Below the pieces are notes generated by a model. The model was not told the origin of the DNA, ran no database searches, and saw nothing but the letters and a program-made list of their open reading frames with translations. From assembly GCA_945883495.1 (NCBI GenBank), contig CAMCXS010000010.1, positions 1-64,000 on the forward strand: a DNA stretch of 64,000 nucleotides. The letters run 5' to 3'. Shown here one piece after another: positions 50,280-59,906 of this stretch. Source of the stretch: Akkermansia muciniphila (GTDB lineage: Bacteria > Verrucomicrobiota > Verrucomicrobiia > Verrucomicrobiales > DEV007). The translations under genes were made by a program, and so were the position numbers. Every line of letters starts with the position of its first letter. Within the stretch, counting starts at the first letter, position 1.

Positions 50280-53200
50280 TCACCGCCCCAACGCTGCGCT
50301 GATGATCTGGGCGAGTGCTCGCCCCGCTCCAGGGCGGAAGCCGCTTTGGGACCAAACGATTTCCCCTTTGGCGTCGATCACGACAGTGTGCGGGATCCCT
50401 TCGACGCCATAGAGCGCTTTGACCGTTTCCCGGTCATCCAAGGCCACCGGAAACTTCCAGCCATTTCGTTCCAGGTAGGGCCCGATCACACCGGCTGGCT
50501 CGCCGACATTGATGGAAACGAACTGAACCTGCCCGGGATCGAAAGACTTCAGCATCTCGACGTATTCGCCAAAAGCCGCGCGGCACGGACCGCACCACGA
50601 CGCCCAGAATTCCAAGACCAGAACCCGGCCACGAGCCGTTTCCGCGTTAAATCTTCCACCTCCGAGCAGTGAAAGCTCAAATCCTGGGGCATCTCCTTTG
50701 CTACTCATCCCACCCAGTTTGGATTCATTGTTACCTGCTCCCGGAATGACGGGTTCCGGCGCTGGCACCGGTGTCCAATTTGCGTGCAAGACCTCGTCCG
50801 GCAACGCCACCGCTGATCCAACGCGCAGCTGACGGATGGACGGGAGGGGAACTTTGCACGCGCCCAACAACGGAGACTCTCCCAGCAGGAATTGTTCATT
50901 GACCTCATTGGTTTGTAGACGAATGGCGGAGCCTTCCGCCAGAAAAAGATAACTTTCTCCTTCCGGTAACGGACCTTCCGCCAGTTCATCACCTTGTCCT
51001 TCCTTCGTGAGGTGAACCAAGCCGATCACGCGTTCCCTCGGGAACGGGACGATCTCCCCTTGAACATCAAACCGGATCCCCTCCGGACTCACCTCCACCA
51101 ACTTCCCGCGCATCACGTCTCCGTTGGCCGCCACGAGGCAGTGCGTCGGAGGATCCTCTTTCATGCGCCGCGGAATCATCAACGTCTTCTCCTTCACCTG
51201 GGGATCTACCCGGAAGGAAGCGATCAGTCCATTCGAGGAGCGGAGTTGGAAGTCGCTCACCCGGACGGGCGCCAGAATCGTTTCCGCGTTGAACCAGGGG
51301 CCGCCAAATTCAAACCTCAAACCTGCTCCGGAGCGCTCTGCATTAGAAAAAACGCAATCGACCAGTTCCTGGCCATCCACGGAGACGACCATCTGATCTT
51401 CGCGGAAAGCGATTTTGGCCGAAAGCTTGCCGCCGGCCACCATGATGTCGTCCCCATCAATCATCCGGTTGCCACCTGGCTGACTGGCCGCGACCCAAAT
51501 CCGGGGACCCCAACGGCTGAAACTCACTTGAATGGGCGCTGCATAGGTGGGGCCCGGGCCGGCAAACAGCCCCACGGTTACCGCTCCTTGCCCCTCGCCT
51601 TCCCATTCCAACGTGAAATGGACTTCATCCGCCCGGAGAATGCCTGGATGCCCATACCCGCCACCGCGCAACACCATCCGTCCCGGAGCCAATTCGTTGC
51701 CTATGCCGCCCCCTTCCAATGGCCGCCAAGATGGATCATCGAACCCCGTGAGACGCAGCGATTTCTGCCCAAACTCCACTGCGCGCACCTGGGAAGCGGG
51801 GAGCTGCGTCATCGTGGTCAGCGGGCTGGAAAAGAAGATGACTCCGTCCCGGATCGCTTCCACCCGGCACGCCAGAATCTCCCGGCTCACCAGAAACATT
51901 CGGTCCGCCGCCAGGTGGGTGATGCTCGGCCCTTTTCGCCGGATCACATCCGCATCCAACCCCTGACGCAACGTCACTGCCTTGGCGGCTCCCAGCGGCC
52001 GCCACGAAATCCGCCCCCCCGGTTGCAAGCCCGACAACGTACCGTGGAGAATGTCTCCACTGACCCGCAGCTCATCCGGAGCTTCCGTGACCTCCGGGCC
52101 GTTGCGGTGCGCGAACTCCAAGGAAGTGAGGTCGGCCAAGGAACAAAGAAGAGGCGCCTCCGAATAACCGGTGTTCACGACCACGCTTTCCGGACTGGTT
52201 CTCACCAAGTTTCCGCTGATTCGGGTTCCGTCCCCATAGGTGAGTTGCACCGTCCGCCCCGCGTCGAGTTCCGTGGCCCGTTCATCGAACACCATGGTCT
52301 CCAGGTCCGATAACGGAACGCTGCGTCCCCCCTCCAAAAGCAAAGCCCTGGCCGTAGTGTCGTAACCGATCGCCTTTTCCCGAAGCGCACTGCCGTCGAT
52401 TCGTTGAATGCGGGCCCCTTCAATCGATTGCAGTTCGGGCTGATCGCCGCGCCATTCCGCGACCCGAAGCCGGGCCAATTCCAGATCCAAGCCCTTGTTG
52501 CGCAGAGCGATCCCGGAGTTTCCGCGGAAGTCCGGACTCACCGGAACTTGCCGGCTTCCGAGGACACGGCCGGAGGCATCAAACACCGTGAAATCCTCGG
52601 ACAGTTGATCCCAGAAAATGTGCAGATGAACCTGGCGCTGCTCAGGAGTCACCTTGAGGAGCGGCTGAAAATCACTTCCCGAGTGGACGAGCACCACTTC
52701 ATCGTCCCAAGTCTCCAAACGCAGCACGTCTCCCCGAAACGCCTGCAGCGCCAGGGAAAACTCCGGGCGGCGAGACGACGCGACCTTCACCTCGATCGCC
52801 ACCCGCTGCGGCAACTCGAAGCGATGGAAAAGTCCAGCGCCCCAGCGTCGGGTGGCAATGCCGCCACCGGGCACGCCGTCCCAGTAACTCTGTTCGCGCC
52901 CCGGCCCGTTCTGGATCCATCCCTCCACGCTGACGGGCCCAGAATAGCGCAACGCCGGATTGTCGAGCCGGTTCACACTGCGGAGCGCACTGTTCAACAG
53001 ACGCGTGCGGCCATGCCGGGGGCTCTCCATCTCAACAAACCCGCTGCCGATGCGGACCAAATCTCCGTGGACGACGTCGCCATTGCGCAAAAGCGCCCGG
53101 AACGAAGCGGGGCTCGCGAGTGCCGGAGCCCGCTCCAAAGTGAGACGCTTGAGGAACACCGGATCAAACTCCAAGGCGTCCTCAAACCACTTGCTGCGCC

Positions 53201-53351
53201 AGCGGATCACATCCCCTTCCCCGGGCTCCAAGGAACCTTCCAACAAGTCACCGTTGGCGAACTCGAGCACCGAACCCGGCGTTGCCGCGGACGTCAGCCC
53301 CATCAAAAGAAGCCAACCGGCCAAAATAGTGCCTCGGATCATTCGTTTCAC
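50280..53351 (-). CDS. Large secreted protein with C-terminal TlpA-like thioredoxin domain
   Basis: 1023 aa. The signal peptide is MKRMIRGTILAGWLLLMGLTSA. About 850 residues of repeated beta-rich segments follow, in which the same theme recurs (NGDLLEGSLEPGEGDVIRWRS, NGDVVHGDLVRI, YGDGTRISGNLVR, NGDVMRGKLVEVSPEG). These are short units that read a value and set the next strand, probably small barrel or LamG-like folds. The last 140 residues are a thioredoxin fold of the TlpA/ResA kind: VLVLEFWASWCGPCRAAFGEY with the CxxC pair near 918, and GIPHTVVIDAKG. It is last in a four-gene operon and likely works on the outer side of the cytoplasmic membrane. Confidence 0.85.
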   Translation of the reverse strand: MKRMIRGTILAGWLLLMGLTSAATPGSVLEFANGDLLEGSLEPGEGDVIRWRSKWFEDALEFDPVFLKRLTLERAPALASPASFRALLRNGDVVHGDLVRIGSGFVEMESPRHGRTRLLNSALRSVNRLDNPALRYSGPVSVEGWIQNGPGREQSYWDGVPGGGIATRRWGAGLFHRFELPQRVAIEVKVASSRRPEFSLALQAFRGDVLRLETWDDEVVLVHSGSDFQPLLKVTPEQRQVHLHIFWDQLSEDFTVFDASGRVLGSRQVPVSPDFRGNSGIALRNKGLDLELARLRVAEWRGDQPELQSIEGARIQRIDGSALREKAIGYDTTARALLLEGGRSVPLSDLETMVFDERATELDAGRTVQLTYGDGTRISGNLVRTSPESVVVNTGYSEAPLLCSLADLTSLEFAHRNGPEVTEAPDELRVSGDILHGTLSGLQPGGRISWRPLGAAKAVTLRQGLDADVIRRKGPSITHLAADRMFLVSREILACRVEAIRDGVIFFSSPLTTMTQLPASQVRAVEFGQKSLRLTGFDDPSWRPLEGGGIGNELAPGRMVLRGGGYGHPGILRADEVHFTLEWEGEGQGAVTVGLFAGPGPTYAAPIQVSFSRWGPRIWVAASQPGGNRMIDGDDIMVAGGKLSAKIAFREDQMVVSVDGQELVDCVFSNAERSGAGLRFEFGGPWFNAETILAPVRVSDFQLRSSNGLIASFRVDPQVKEKTLMIPRRMKEDPPTHCLVAANGDVMRGKLVEVSPEGIRFDVQGEIVPFPRERVIGLVHLTKEGQGDELAEGPLPEGESYLFLAEGSAIRLQTNEVNEQFLLGESPLLGACKVPLPSIRQLRVGSAVALPDEVLHANWTPVPAPEPVIPGAGNNESKLGGMSSKGDAPGFELSLLGGGRFNAETARGRVLVLEFWASWCGPCRAAFGEYVEMLKSFDPGQVQFVSINVGEPAGVIGPYLERNGWKFPVALDDRETVKALYGVEGIPHTVVIDAKGEIVWSQSGFRPGAGRALAQIISAALGR

Positions 53352-54394
53352 CGTTCGTAGATCGGAAGAAAGCGGTAGTTCAGGGCCAGCGCCAACAGGG
53401 ACATCGCCGTCCCGTAAGCCTCGCCGCGGCTCCCTTCAAAACTCCCATCGGGCGCTTGGCGCTCGTCCAGAATCCGCACCAGCGTCCGGTTCCAGGTTTT
53501 CCAAGCCTCGAAATCTCCCTGAAATAGCGCCTGTGCCATATAGTACTGGAAATACAGTGGATGGGCCGTCTCCTCGTGATCAAGCCGTCCCGAAATATAC
53601 GCCAGCGTCGCCGTGTATTCCTTCCAATCTTTCTTGCCGCCCACGGAGTAAACCAGCGTTGCGATAGCCGAACGATTCATCGATTCCCCGATGCCCGCCA
53701 GGCCACCGGTGTAGGCCACCATGCCATTGGCGCCGGTGCTCGATTTAAAGTAGGCCAACGCTCCTTGCACGGCTTCATCCGAGACCGCCATGCCCGCGTT
53801 CTTAGCCGCCAAAAGCCCCATCAGCACCGCGCCTGAAACAGACGTATCCGCGTCATTGGAGTCAGGGTTGTAACGCCAGCCGCGCCAGCGATTCCCCTTT
53901 TGCGCAGCTTCCGCCAAGCCCACCGCTGCTTGCAGAGCCTCTCCAATCGTGCGTCCGGTCGCCCCGGAACCAACCCAGAGCAATTCGTCGTCCACCGTGC
54001 CATAGGCTTCCGCCAGCGAGAGCATTCCGAAACCGTGATGATACATGCTCTGGCCCAGATACCCCGTCTCGGCGTTCTGCTCGGAAATCATATGCCGCAG
54101 GCCGCGCCGGATCGAAGTGGCGTAACGCCCAAAATTCGGGTCCTCCCCGCTCGCCAGCATCGCCATGACGCAGAGCCCCGTCACGCCAGCTCCGCGATCT
54201 CCCTCCCAATACCCTTCAGCGCTTTGCGTCCGCACCAGGGACTCCAACCCCTTGGCGTAAATCTGATCCACCTCGGGTGGCACCTCGTCTCCGTAGCGAA
54301 TCGCCCCAGATCCCGCTTGTCCCCAAACAACCACCGGAGCGCAGCCCAGCAGGACGGCCCCCAAACCAAAGGCGAACTTCAGGTCAACCCTCAT
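53348..54394 (-). CDS. Secreted alpha/alpha-toroid (prenyltransferase/squalene-oxidase-like repeat) protein
   Basis: 348 aa with a signal peptide (MRVDLKFAFGLGAVLLGCAPVVVW). The mature part is built of helical repeats with QxxxGxW-like signatures: GLESLVRTQSAEGYWEGDRGAG, LRHMISEQNAETGYL, WRYNPDSNDADTSVSGAVLMGLLAAKNAG, and ILDERQAPDGSFEGSRGEAYGTAM. This is the toroid fold of squalene-hopene cyclases and prenyltransferases, but the acidic DxDD catalytic motif of cyclases is not evident, so a binding or structural role is more likely. It overlaps both neighbours by 4 bp. Confidence 0.8.
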   Translation of the reverse strand: MRVDLKFAFGLGAVLLGCAPVVVWGQAGSGAIRYGDEVPPEVDQIYAKGLESLVRTQSAEGYWEGDRGAGVTGLCVMAMLASGEDPNFGRYATSIRRGLRHMISEQNAETGYLGQSMYHHGFGMLSLAEAYGTVDDELLWVGSGATGRTIGEALQAAVGLAEAAQKGNRWRGWRYNPDSNDADTSVSGAVLMGLLAAKNAGMAVSDEAVQGALAYFKSSTGANGMVAYTGGLAGIGESMNRSAIATLVYSVGGKKDWKEYTATLAYISGRLDHEETAHPLYFQYYMAQALFQGDFEAWKTWNRTLVRILDERQAPDGSFEGSRGEAYGTAMSLLALALNYRFLPIYER

Positions 54395-55227
54395 CGCGTC
54401 GCGGGCATCCCCGGGAGGTTACGGATCGATTGCCAAGCTCCGTCGAAGCGTTCGAAAAACTGATCCCAACTCTTCCGCTGCGCTTCGTTGAGAACTCGGT
54501 CGCGGTCAGCGGGCGGCACCGCCCCGAGCAAAGCCCCGAGCTGATGATACGGCAAATTTTCTTCGTCTCCGGCCCAAGCCTCCAGCCGATCCCAATGAGT
54601 CGATGCGGCCACGGTCAGCACCGCGAGAAGTTCGCCACGTTGCTTTTCGGAAAGCCGCAGGGTCCGGTCCAAATCCGCGACCAACGCGCGGGCCATCGAT
54701 TCATACTTAAAGGCCAGCCGCTCCCGCATGTCGTCATCATAAGCCTTGCGCTGAGTCTCGTTGAGAACCGAGGAGAGCGTCATCGCCCAAATTTCCTGAT
54801 GTTCGGGCTCCCAAGTCCGGGCAGTATCCCCGAAGCGGACGGAGCCCACTCCGGCCAGGAACTGCTCAATGTCCCCTTGCACATTGCGCGCCTTGTCCCG
54901 CACCCAATTCTCCATGTTGGCCCGCCAACGATTCAGACCCGAATCCACCGCTCCTTTGGCGGCCAAGTGGAGCCGTTCACGTTGCGCATCGCTCAACGCA
55001 CAGACCCGGTCGATGTCGGTTACCAGCGAGGTCATCTTTTCCGTCCACTCGGTTCGTTCCGACTCCGCCAAGTTCTGCAAGTACTCGTTGACCCGCTCAT
55101 CGGTGTTCGCCGTGGCCCCAGCCCCTTCGTCCTGAACGATCTCCACTTGAACCTGAGCCGCGATTTCCTCCACCACGAGCAGGGAGCATGCCCAAAGGGC
55201 AACTGGCCACCAAAACGTTCGCTTCAT
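54391..55227 (-). CDS. Secreted helical hypothetical protein (278 aa)
   Basis: 278 aa. Signal peptide MKRTFWWPVALWACSLLVVEEIAA, then an almost fully helical mature protein rich in Glu, Arg, Ala and Trp. Two similar segments can be matched (VTDIDRVCALSDAQRERLHLAAKGAVDSGLNRWRANMENW and VADLDRTLRLSEKQRGELLAVLTVAASTHWDRLEAW, each in part), so the protein contains an internal repeat of about 130 residues. I know no named family. The operon position between the DUF4175-like and toroid genes, with ATGA overlaps, points to a joint periplasmic assembly. Confidence 0.75.
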   Translation of the reverse strand: MKRTFWWPVALWACSLLVVEEIAAQVQVEIVQDEGAGATANTDERVNEYLQNLAESERTEWTEKMTSLVTDIDRVCALSDAQRERLHLAAKGAVDSGLNRWRANMENWVRDKARNVQGDIEQFLAGVGSVRFGDTARTWEPEHQEIWAMTLSSVLNETQRKAYDDDMRERLAFKYESMARALVADLDRTLRLSEKQRGELLAVLTVAASTHWDRLEAWAGDEENLPYHQLGALLGAVPPADRDRVLNEAQRKSWDQFFERFDGAWQSIRNLPGMPATR

Positions 55228-58200
55228 TTTGAATCCTTCTCCAGCGTATTGAAATATTGGTCGAGCCCACGCCGGAATTCTTCGGGCAATTCACGCCCGC
55301 CTTTCCCGGTAGACTGATCGACGCTCCGTCCTTGAGGAACGGAAGGCTCATCCGCTCCAGGCCCCAAACTATTGATCCCCTGCTGCTCGGGACCGGCGGA
55401 CTGCGAGGAACTTTGCGAGCCCCCTCCGCCCTGCGGTGGGTTGCGGCGGGCTTGCAGCAGCAACTCGATCGCCTCTGTCTCCGCCGCGATCGCTTCCGGA
55501 CCAGTATCGGGCCGCCCCAAAATGTTCCGGGCTTCCCCCAGAATCTTCGAAACGGCGGAGAGCAATTCCACCTCGCGCTGGAAAATCTCAGCGCCCTGCG
55601 GCATGTCCTGAATCGTTTTCACCACGGCATAGGACCGGTCCCGCAACCCTTTTTGCTTCTCTTCAAGCCCTTTGGCCCGGTCCGCGAAGTCTTCACCCGT
55701 CAGCGCCGGTTTGGCTTTCTCCGCCTCCCGCGTTTCGTCCCGGAGATCGATCTCGTCCCGCAGAATCTTCATCACCTCCAAGACCAGCTTGGGCGGCAAG
55801 CCCGGCGATTCCCCGGATTGCCCCTGTTGATTGCCTCCGGATTGCGCCGCTTCGACTAATTCCTCCGCCCAGCGGTCCAGGGTATCCGCCCAGAATTCCG
55901 ACTCTGTCACCGAGCGGCCGTTCTGATTCGCCTCCAGGGATTCCGCAATGCCACGGATCTTTGAAGCCACCTCGCTATCCTGCATCTGCTCCAGCAACCG
56001 CTTGAAGGGCGCCATCTGGCGGCGCTGGTAAAACGCCTCCAGATCCCCGCGAATCTGATGCATGATCTCGCTTTGCCGGACTTGACGCTGCGCCGCCGCT
56101 TTGGCGATCGCAATCGCGTCCTGGCTCAATTGCGCTGCTCCGACCCCAAACTCCGATGCCAAGGTCTTGCCCAAATCCCCGGCGATCCCCAACTGTTCCC
56201 GCGATGCCGCCTTGAGGCGCCGCACAAACGTGCTCGTCTGCAAATCCCCCAACAGCTCACGCATCTCGTCGTTGATCGCGGCCAACTCGGCGAGCAGGCC
56301 GGTCTGCTCGACAATCGCTTGTTCCGACTTTTCTTGAGCGGGCGAATCCGGTGCCTGGTCCCCCGCAGCGCCCTGAAGCGTGGTCGACGGTAGGTTCGCC
56401 GCCGGGCTCTGCGGGGAGGACGGGGACGGCGATGCCGGACTGCCTGGCTTCTGCTGACTCAGCGACTTCAAATCCTGATCCGGGGGAGTCGATGGCGCGT
56501 CCGGAGATTTCGAGGCTCCTCCGGCCTGTTGCTGCTGCTGCTGCGGCTGTGGTTGTGGTTGCTGCTCTCTGGACTGCGGATCGCCCGGCTTCTGCGACTC
56601 CCCACTTTTTGCCGTCTGCGGCGCTGAGGACGAAGGCTGGTTGGCTCCGGGCTCAGATTCCGCCGCCTCTTTGAGCAGATCCGCTACGGAAGGCATCCGC
56701 TGCTTGGCAATATCGCCTAATTTCTCCAGGGCCTTGGCAAATGCATCCAACCGCTTCGCCTCGAACCCGTCGTTGCGGCTCGCTTCCTCCGCCAGCCTGC
56801 GCCCCGAGGCGGCCAGTTGATCGACCCGGCGGGCATTCGCAGTTTCCTCCTGTGCCTGTTCCTTCAATCGTTCCCGATTCGACTCTTGATCCAATTCTTC
56901 TGGACTCAAGCCACGCAGGGCACGGTTCTCGACGTGCAACTGCTTCTCCCGGTCATAAATCTCTTCCGCTCGGCGCAGCCATGATGCCATTTCATCAGAA
57001 AGCCAACGCAGATGCTCGTCCGCGCTCAAAATCCGCAGCGTGAACGGCTTGGAATACACCGAAGACCTCCCCGGCCGGTAGTCGATCACGTAGGCCATCA
57101 AGCGAATCGTCTGTGGCTCGACCCGCTCCCGCTCCGCGCAAAACGTGGCTCGCACGCTGGTCGATATCTGTTCGGGCGCGCCAGCCGCCGCGATCTTGGA
57201 ACCGACTTTGTCTCCTTCCCACCGCAAGCCGATCTCGCGCACGCCGTAGTCATCCGTGGCGTCCACCTCAATCGTCACCACCTCCGTCGAAAGGATGGTG
57301 CGTTCCGGCCCCTCCAGCTTCGCCGAAATCTTCGGGGCCGCATCCTCGCGCCCGACGACCCGAAATCTCAATGCCTCCCGGGGCGACAACCCCAAAGCGT
57401 CTCGCCAAATGACACTGTGTTCCGCCACGCCGGCAACGGCCCATGGCCCGGCCCGCATTGTGTCCCCGTTCCACTCGACGGCGGCTCCGTCCATCTCCGC
57501 GGACGCGATCGGCCGGCTCGTGCGCATCTCCACCCGCACCTCGCTTCCCTCCACGGCGGAGATCGTGCCGTCCTGTGCCTCGATCTCCAGCGGACGCGAA
57601 TAGCGCAGATAATCAGGCAGCTTGACAAATGCCCTCAACCCGCTGAGTTCCGGCCTCGCCGCCGGGATCACCGTGGTGCGCACCCGGTCATCCCCGACCG
57701 AAACTCGGAAAATCCCCTCCTGTTTGCGGCCCGGGAGGGAAAACGCGAATTTGCCCTCCGCGTCCCGCTGCGCCCGGGTCACCGTCTCGTTGCGGCCGTC
57801 CGTGTCTTCCACCACCGCCTTGCCCCAGAGCGGGCGCCAACGAGAGCTAGCGGAGAGCCCAACCGAGAACTGGTACGGCTCGCCATAAGGCACGATGATC
57901 CTGTCCGGCACAGCCCCGACATCCGCGAAGGTGTAGCGATCCACCGGGGCCCACGGAGTCGCCCACCGCGCCCAGGCGCTCTGTCCCGCTTCGCGCGAAA
58001 TGAAGAAAAGCACCGCCACGATCAGCACACCGCCGCACAAGAGACCGCCCCACAGCATCCTTCGGGTCCCCGGAAGTGCTTCCCGGAGATCCATTTCCGC
58101 CGCCTTGCGGTCCGCCTGGGCCATCGCGGCCCGGATCAACGCCGGGGAACCGCTAGCGTGCCCCGCGAGTTGCACGGTGCCAAGCAGCTGATCCCCAAAT

Positions 58201-58532
58201 CTCGGCATCTTCCGCCGGATCAAACGCGCCGCCGCCTCCAGCCCGCGCATCCGCAACGACCAACGCTCCCAGGTCAACGGCAGCCCCATCCCGAAAATCG
58301 CAAACCCGGCCAGAAACAGCATCGACCGGAACCCCGGGCTGGTGTCCGTGAAGCGATCGATGACGAAGACCGCCAAGTAGGACGCCAGCAGGCCCAAGCT
58401 GCCCGCCAGCAAAATTTCAAAAAGCTTGAGCTGCCAAGTTTGGCGACGAAACGCCTCCAGCCGACCCCGCAATCCGGGCGGTAACTCGATTTGGGGCATG
58501 CCTGCTCCCGGATGATTCGTCTCTGAGGCCAT
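55224..58532 (-). CDS. DUF4175-like membrane protein with very long coiled coil
   Basis: 1102 aa. Two membrane helices (about 38-58 and 68-86), then LEAAARLIRRKMPRFGDQLLG, a third helix (about 158-178; MLWGGLLCGGVLIVAVLFFI), a beta-rich periplasmic part (200-500), a Glu/Arg-rich helical region (510-640), a low-complexity Ser/Pro/Gln linker (about 645-760) and more helices to a Gly/Gln-rich end. This is the plan of DUF4175 proteins, otherwise reported in proteobacteria. First gene of a four-gene operon with ATGA overlaps. Met12 (MPQIELPP) is an alternative start. The same domain order is seen in the shorter protein at 40109-41458. Confidence 0.82.
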   Translation of the reverse strand: MASETNHPGAGMPQIELPPGLRGRLEAFRRQTWQLKLFEILLAGSLGLLASYLAVFVIDRFTDTSPGFRSMLFLAGFAIFGMGLPLTWERWSLRMRGLEAAARLIRRKMPRFGDQLLGTVQLAGHASGSPALIRAAMAQADRKAAEMDLREALPGTRRMLWGGLLCGGVLIVAVLFFISREAGQSAWARWATPWAPVDRYTFADVGAVPDRIIVPYGEPYQFSVGLSASSRWRPLWGKAVVEDTDGRNETVTRAQRDAEGKFAFSLPGRKQEGIFRVSVGDDRVRTTVIPAARPELSGLRAFVKLPDYLRYSRPLEIEAQDGTISAVEGSEVRVEMRTSRPIASAEMDGAAVEWNGDTMRAGPWAVAGVAEHSVIWRDALGLSPREALRFRVVGREDAAPKISAKLEGPERTILSTEVVTIEVDATDDYGVREIGLRWEGDKVGSKIAAAGAPEQISTSVRATFCAERERVEPQTIRLMAYVIDYRPGRSSVYSKPFTLRILSADEHLRWLSDEMASWLRRAEEIYDREKQLHVENRALRGLSPEELDQESNRERLKEQAQEETANARRVDQLAASGRRLAEEASRNDGFEAKRLDAFAKALEKLGDIAKQRMPSVADLLKEAAESEPGANQPSSSAPQTAKSGESQKPGDPQSREQQPQPQPQQQQQQAGGASKSPDAPSTPPDQDLKSLSQQKPGSPASPSPSSPQSPAANLPSTTLQGAAGDQAPDSPAQEKSEQAIVEQTGLLAELAAINDEMRELLGDLQTSTFVRRLKAASREQLGIAGDLGKTLASEFGVGAAQLSQDAIAIAKAAAQRQVRQSEIMHQIRGDLEAFYQRRQMAPFKRLLEQMQDSEVASKIRGIAESLEANQNGRSVTESEFWADTLDRWAEELVEAAQSGGNQQGQSGESPGLPPKLVLEVMKILRDEIDLRDETREAEKAKPALTGEDFADRAKGLEEKQKGLRDRSYAVVKTIQDMPQGAEIFQREVELLSAVSKILGEARNILGRPDTGPEAIAAETEAIELLLQARRNPPQGGGGSQSSSQSAGPEQQGINSLGPGADEPSVPQGRSVDQSTGKGGRELPEEFRRGLDQYFNTLEKDSK

Positions 58533-58680
58533 TGAGGCTGAATCGGCAAGATAGAGAGGTTTGCTCCGGTTGGCTAGCGCAAGTTCCCGAATTGCCCCGG
58601 CCGTACGTCAGCGCGGGTAGAAAGCGGCGCGGAGTTTCCAGTTGAGAACCCATCCCCACGCCCGATACGTTCCCTTCAAA

Positions 58681-59841
58681 ATGAATGCCCTCCGCCATCC
58701 CTGGCTCAATTTTATTTTGCTCGGTTCCCTTCTCCTCCTCGTCGCGCTTTCGTTCCGCGACCCCGCGCAGGCCCAGCTCCCCGCTCCAGCCCCTTCCGTG
58801 CCTCGGGCCGACGTCCAACCCGCCGAACCGCTCCCCCCGAGCCTCCCAACCGGCCTTTCTCCCGACGAACTCAGCAACATCAATATCTTTGAGACCAGTT
58901 CGCCCTCCGTTGTTCACATTCAAAGCACCGCTACCGTCCGCCGCGACATGTTCTCCATGAACGTGACCCGCATCCCCGCCGGCTCCGGCACGGGCTTCAT
59001 CTGGGATCAACAGGGCCACGTCGTGACCAATTTCCACGTGGTTCAACAGCAGATCGAGGACGCACGCTTCTCCCTCGAGGTCATCCTCAACGACCAATCC
59101 TCCTGGCCCGCCGAAGTCGTGGGCCATGAACCCGACAAGGACGTTGCCGTCCTCAAAATCAAGGCTCCCGCCGAGAAACTCCGGCCCCTCAAACTCGGCA
59201 CGTCCACCGATCTCCGCGTCGGCCAACGCGTCCTCGCCATCGGGAACCCCTTCGGTCTCGACCAAACCCTCACCACCGGCGTCATCAGCGGGCTCGGCCG
59301 GGAAATCGAAAGCGTCTCCGGCCGCACCATCCAAGGCGTGATCCAGACCGACGCCGCCATCAACCCCGGGAACTCCGGCGGTCCGCTCCTCGATAGCTCC
59401 GGCCGCTTGATCGGCGTCAACACCGCCATCTACAGCCCTTCGGGCGCCTACGCAGGGGTCGGGTTCGCCGTCCCTGCGGATGAAGTGAACCGCGTCGTTC
59501 CCCAACTTATTGAGTTCGGCCGGGTCATCCGTCCCGTCCTCGGCATCACCTTAGCGGACGACGCCATCCTCCGCCGCATCGGAGGCGAAGGCGCCCTGGT
59601 CATCAGCGTCCAAGCCGGAAGTGGCGCCCAAAAGGCCGGCCTCCTACCGACCACCCGGGACAACCGCGGCCGAGTCAATCTCGGCGACATCATCGTGCGC
59701 GTGGATACCAAAGAAATCTCCGATTCCAACGACCTCTTCACCGTGCTCGATCGCAAAGCCATCGGGGATACCGTAAACGTCACCGTCATCCGCCGCGGCA
59801 AGGAAGTGACCGTGCCCATCACGCTGTCAGCCTCGAAGTGA
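58681..59841 (+). CDS. HtrA/DegP-like serine protease with PDZ domain
   Basis: 386 aa from ATG 58681 (a TTG 39 bases upstream in frame is less likely). Signal sequence LNFILLGSLLLLVALSFRD-PAQAQ. The trypsin-like domain has catalytic His119 (VVTNFHVV), Asp154 (PDKDVAVL) and Ser232 (INPGNSGGPLL), followed by one PDZ domain (about 285-380; RRIGGEGALVISVQAGSGAQKAGL in parts). Only one PDZ domain is present, as in DegS-like or HtrA-type proteins. Periplasmic protein quality control or regulated proteolysis is expected. Divergent from the DUF4175 operon with 148 bp between starts. Confidence 0.93.
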   Translation: MNALRHPWLNFILLGSLLLLVALSFRDPAQAQLPAPAPSVPRADVQPAEPLPPSLPTGLSPDELSNINIFETSSPSVVHIQSTATVRRDMFSMNVTRIPAGSGTGFIWDQQGHVVTNFHVVQQQIEDARFSLEVILNDQSSWPAEVVGHEPDKDVAVLKIKAPAEKLRPLKLGTSTDLRVGQRVLAIGNPFGLDQTLTTGVISGLGREIESVSGRTIQGVIQTDAAINPGNSGGPLLDSSGRLIGVNTAIYSPSGAYAGVGFAVPADEVNRVVPQLIEFGRVIRPVLGITLADDAILRRIGGEGALVISVQAGSGAQKAGLLPTTRDNRGRVNLGDIIVRVDTKEISDSNDLFTVLDRKAIGDTVNVTVIRRGKEVTVPITLSASK

Positions 59842-59906
59842 CTTCGTCCGGCCAACCGCCACTTGCCAGAACCGGGCCAGTGGAGCGATGATCGGCGGCG
59901 CGGCGA

